A stretch of DNA of 64,000 nucleotides. Origin: Tridacna crocea (taxonomy: Eukaryota; Mollusca; Bivalvia; Cardiida; Cardiidae). Shown piece by piece: positions 30,401 to 36,400 of this stretch. The notes under the pieces were generated by a model. That model searched no databases. It saw only the letters and a list, made by a program, of their open reading frames with translations, and was not told the DNA's origin. The translations under genes and the position numbers were made by a program. The stretch spans positions 18,366,427 to 18,430,426 of the forward strand of contig OX031065.1 of NCBI GenBank assembly GCA_943736015.1. Direction: 5' to 3'. The stretch's first letter is position 1; every line of letters begins with the position of its first letter.

Positions 30401-33400
30401 TCAACATGAGAAAAAATGTTACAAAAGTAGAAATTGTTCATTTAGAGAAATTTCTAGATCTAGAAAAAATGTTCATGAGTGAACTTTTTACATTTTGAAA
30501 CATTCATAAGTTAAAATGTTAAAAACCAAACAAGTTTTTCGAAAGGTGGGTGATTAATGCAGGAAAACGACATAGAAAACTTCAAGGACGATGATAACAT
30601 GACCGTCCGGGTTTTAGTCACTGCCGACGCTGTCGGCATTTCAGAAACCGCGGTATAATAACCCTTTACCAAACAATCCCTGGATTTTATGGGTCTGGAA
30701 TAGTAGCCTTCTGGTAACCAGCATTTTCTCCTTTTCCCACAATGTTTTCAACCCTATCATAGACAGAAATCATCTATTCAGCAAGAGTTGCGAATGCTTT
30801 CAATTCGGTCTAGTCCAAAAGTTTGTCGTTCGGGAAAGGGTTAATTTAACACAGAATATATCGATTCTACTGCAGTTATGATTAATTTTGATACTGAGAA
30901 ATATTCACGATTTATATGGGACTCTGGTCTTCGATACTTTAACTTTCTTACAGTTTTCCCAAATTAACTAACACTAGCCGGAAGTTTGTTATCAGAAGTG
31001 TACGTATATTCAGATAGTTCGGTGTAAATTTGTTACCGATCTGTAAAGTAACGTGCATTAGTTTATCCCTGCTAACTTGACCTTATCGATGAATTAGCCG
31101 TCATTCATCCATGCAATGCGTTGAAAGGGACCAATATCACAATCCCGATAGGAGAAATATCGGCGCCAGTCATTTTCGCCAATCAGCATTTTCTTGCGCC
31201 AGTTTTAAAAATCTATCGCAAATGGCGCCAAATGCGAAACCCAGCGAGAACCCTGCCGACATTCAGTTTCATTTGTATTGCAGTGAAATGCGATTAAATT
31301 TTAGTACTAATCATGACCAAAAACAAATTGTTAAACCAATCAGTACATAAAAAGCTTGTAGAAGTCGTTTACAACATGTTTATCTCCGAAAAATCACGGA
31401 CGAAATTTATCGTGCTTGGCGGCCATTTTGAATGTTTTCGAGAACGTAAAGAGCTCGAGTCACTGATGAAATGCACTGTATTTTCTCAGGATCAGCGTGA
31501 ATTGAAAATATTTGTATTTCAAATGAAAGAATATTGAATACCCAAGCCACAGGTATGTTTAAATCCTAGTTTTGTGCTCTATTTGGCAAATTGTAAGAGT
31601 TCAAACTTGCGCACAAAATCTGTGCGGAACTTTCAAATGATTTTGTCCTGATTGTCTCTGTACCCAGAGGTGACCAGTCGAAAAGTAACATCGCCTTTGG
31701 GGACAGTTATCTGGGGATGCGGTCAAAACGCACCCAAACCAAAACGTACCCAAACAAGAGGACCATGATGGTCCTATATCGCTCACCTGAGTACTAAGCT
31801 GTAAAATCAAACTTGTGACCCCTGGGCAGGGCCAATTTTGACCCCAGGGGCATCCTAAGAAAAAGACTTGCTAGAGGTACACTAGGAGATGCTACTTACA
31901 AAATATCAAAGCTCTATACCTTCTAGTTTCAGAGAAGTAGAATTCTAAAGTTTTCCTTCTTTGTTCATATGTTTCGAACTTGTGACCCCTGGGCAGGGCA
32001 AGTTTAGACCCCAGGGGCATCGTATGAAGAAACTTTGTAGAAGTCCACTAGGAGATGCTACATACCAAATATCAAAGCTCTACATATTCTAGTTTCAGAG
32101 AAGAAGAATATTGACATTTTCCTTCTTTGTTCCTATGTTTCAAACTTGTGACCCATGGGGCAAGGCAAGTTTTGACCCCAGGGGCATCATATAAACAAAC
32201 ATTGTAGAAGTCCACTAGGAGATCCTACTTACCAAATATAAAAGCTCTACATATTCTAGTTTCAGAGAATAAAAATTTTCAAATTTTCCTTCTTTTTTTC
32301 TATGTATTAAACTTGTGACCCCCGGGGTGGGGCCAGTTTTGACCCCAGGGACATCATATGAACAATCTTGGTAGAGGTCCACTAGGAGATGCTACATACC
32401 AAATATAAAAGTCCTGCACCTTGTAGTTTCAGAGAAGTATAATTCTAAAGTTTTCCTTCTTTGTTCCTATGTTTCAAAATTGTGACCCCCGGGGCAGGGC
32501 CAGTTTTGACCCCAGGGACATCATATGAACAAACTTGGTACAAGTCCACTAGGACATAGTACATACCAAATATCAAATCTTTGCACCATCTAGTTTCAGA
32601 GAAGAAGAATTTTAAAGTTTTCCTTCTTTGTTCCTATGTTTTAAACTTGTGACCCCCGGGGCGGGGCCAGTTTTGACCCCAGGGACATCATATGAACACT
32701 CTTGGTAGAGGTCCACTAGGAGATGCTACATACCAAATAAATAAGCCCTGCACCTTCTAGTTTCAGAGAAGAAGAATTTCAAAGTTTTCCTTCTTTGTTC
32801 CTATGTTTCAAACTTGTGACCCCTGGGGCAGGGCCAGTTTTGACCCCAGGGACATCATATGAACAATCTTGGTGGAGGTCCACTAGGAGATGCTACATAC
32901 CAAATATCAAAGCCCTGCACCTTCTAGTTTCAGAGAAGAAGATTTTCAAAGTTTTCCTTCTTTGTTCCTATGTTTCAAACTTGTGACCCCTGGGGCGGGG
33001 CCAGTTTTGACCCCAGGGACATCATATGAACAATCTTGGTAGAGGTCCACTAGGAGATGCTACATACCAAATATCAAAGCCCTACGCCTTCTAGTTTCAG
33101 AGAAGAAGATTTTCAAAGATTTTGCTATTTTTTTCCTTTCGGTTGCCATGGCAACCAGAATTATGGGTGGAATTCAATCTCTTGAACAACTTTGGTAGAG
33201 CTTCACCCAAGGAACATCCCTGCCAAGTTTCATCAAGATTGGCCCAGTGGTTTAGGAGGAGAAGATGTTTAAAGAAATTGTGGACGACAGACGCCGGACG
33301 CCGGACATTGGGCGATCACAAAAGCTCACCATGAGCACTTCGTGCTCAGGTGAGCTAAAAATAAGTCAAAACGTACCCAAAGGTTAAGTCAAAACGTACC

Positions 33401-36400
33401 CAAAATTTAAGTCAAAACGTACCCAAAGTAAATTTTTTATTGAAATAATTTCAGTGTGAGTTATATAGATTAAAAACTTCATGTATCTTACCTTTTAAAA
33501 GGATGTTTTAACTCCTGAATCACTTTATATCCTTTTAATTCTTTAAAAATGATGTATGGTTTTAATCCTACGTTATTATGGGTGATGTGTTTATGTCAGG
33601 ACTAATCAGGTGTAACAAACTAGTTGTCATTAACAGTTTTATTTTCATAAAAGATGATTTACAAACATTTGTACACTATGCTTCATAGAATATTAATTAT
33701 ATTCACCAAGTCAAGTCAAGTCAAGTCAAATCCTTTATTTGGCAAAAAACATTGTATTTCATTGCCTTATGCAAAGGCAGAACATGAATATGCATGGTAT
33801 ATTATCATTTACGAGAAAAGTATAATGTACCTCACAGCCCCTTTTCAAAGTTAACAAAAAATAAGTTAGATCTAGTCAATTTAAGTTTAAAATGAAAATG
33901 TTCAATGATATTTAGTTGAACATTTTTTTTTCACCCACAAAAAGCACGGGCTACCTTTAATTACACAATCTGTAGTATTTACAATCCTTCTGAAAAATAG
34001 TTTTTTACAACATTGTTACAACTTCCTCCCGTTTCTCACAATGTTTTTTACCCTTCGAGGCCTTATATTATAATGTTTTTTTGTTGGTTTTTTTTTGTGT
34101 GCATATGTCTTCAATCTGGAAGAGTCCAAGATTTTATTGATTGGTAAAGAGTTAAAGGGCAAATCCTAAGATTTTTTGACCATACTGTTTTTTTGCTCCA
34201 ATCAGCTGCAAATGATGTTAGTAAACATGTGTCCATCAGTTTTCATAAATACCACTCTGTAACATGCCATAAATCACGCTCGAATTGTCACGCTGATATA
34301 CGGCCCCAAAAATGGTGCATGGCTTACTTCCCCTGATTCGCTTATCTTCCCTACCTGTGTGACGTCATAGTCGCGTAAGTCTGTGTTTACAGTCAGTAGA
34401 AATAAGTAGGAACGCTGATGATTATATGCAGATATCTGAGTATTAACATAGAATTCAGCCGAAAAAATGGTAAATTGTGCAGCCTATGGCTTCAACGTCG
34501 AATGAGGAACACATAGAATTAGTATGTTAAAATTTCCGAAGGAATTAAAAAGGAGGAAACTATGGATTCAGCGTTTAAACCGGGGCCGGACAGTAACGGA
34601 GGATTTTGTGCCATCAGTTCATTCCAAATTGTGTTTGAAACACTTCGAGGACAGTCAGCTCTTAATAAGTCCAAAACTCGTAAAAGAAGTTGGTTACAGG
34701 AATATTAGGCTGCGATTAAAACCTGATGCTGTGCCGACATTGTTCGAAACTCCGAGTCGAAATAAGATAGGCCATAAGACAGACATTCCGCAATGGCAAT
34801 CTCCAAAAAGAAAAACAAACATAAGGTCGGTAATTCCTTTAATTGTTTTTCGTAATATTTTATCCTTTTCTAGATCTACATTCTGGACAAAGTAGAAATT
34901 GGTGCCGTTTTCTCCCTTTTTTTCCCCAAATGTTTTCAACATTTAACCCTTTACTAAAAGACAAAATTTTAGACTGGTCCAAATTAAAAGCACTTGCAAA
35001 CAAAGTAAACCTAACTGAAATATTGAAATTTGTTTCCACCAGGATAGAAAACATTGTAGGATAAGAAGAAAATGTTGGTTACCAGCATTCTTTCCTTTTC
35101 CCACAATGTTTCAAAAAGGCTTCCATCTCAGGGTTGTAAAAACCAGGAATTGTTTGGTAAAGGGTTAATTTGCACATGACAAAAAATGGTAATCAAAAAG
35201 TTGAAATGAAATTTGATTTGGAAAGGATGGAAAACATTATGGGAAAAGGAGAAAATCTTAGCATTTTCTCTTTTCCTCACAATGGTTTCAAAGGCAACAA
35301 CATAACATATTCATCCAAATTCATAACATAGATTTTGGAAGTACCAAAGTCTGGATTTTTCAAATGATGTTAACTTTCAAGTGTTTCAGCTTTTTCTTCC
35401 TTTTCCACAATGTTTTCAAAAGGCTTCTGTCTCAGGGTTGTAAAAAACAAAGGGTCAAGTGACCATTCACCAAATACAAAAATTTTAGACTGGTTCAAAT
35501 TGAAAGCATTTGCAGACAACAAAAGAATTGTGAACCAAAAATATTTGCAGCTGATTGGAGTAAAAAACAGTATGGTCAAAATATGTTAGGATTTGCCCTT
35601 ACACACCAAACATCTTTTTCTTCCCACACTGTTTTTCAAACACTCTTTCTTTGGGTATTGGAAACTAGACCTAGGGTTTGCATGGTAAAGGGTGAAGTCA
35701 GTATCTGGCTACACCTAGTCATGGTCATAAATGTTAATCCATCACCGGTCAGTTGAAACAATACAGGAAATGGTTACATAACATTTGCATATCTCACCCC
35801 TTTACTCTGTAATGTTTGTTTGTGACAGTAAACCCATGTTACAGCTTTTATCCCATACACTTCTTCTCTTAGACATTTCACTCTTAAAAATGATTTGACA
35901 ACTTACTATCATTTTGAACAAATTTTGAATTGTATCTTTACATTTCTGATTTGTGGATATTTCCCTGTTCCTCTCCATACTATGTCTTCTAGACAGGCTA
36001 CTGAGAGAAATCTTTTGTTTTTACGACTCTTGTAAAGATAGAAAAAACTTTCGAAAACATAGGTAAAAGAGAAATGTTGCTGACCAGCATTTTCTCCTTT
36101 TTCTACAATGTTTTTTACCCATCAAAAACAAGTCCAAACATGCAAGTTAAATTTAATTTGTTGACTCTAATTGCTTTCAATTCGGTTGAGTCAATAAATT
36201 TGATGTTTGGTAACAATTTAACCCTTTCCCAGACGGCAAATTTTGGACCAGACCAAATTCAAAGCAAAATTCAAATTCGGATACTGCTCCCTGTGAACTT
36301 AACCAGAACTTGTGCCCAATGTGTGGGATTTATATTTAACCCTTTACCAATCAATCCATAATTTTTACGACCCCGAAGACAGCAGACTTTTAAAAACATT

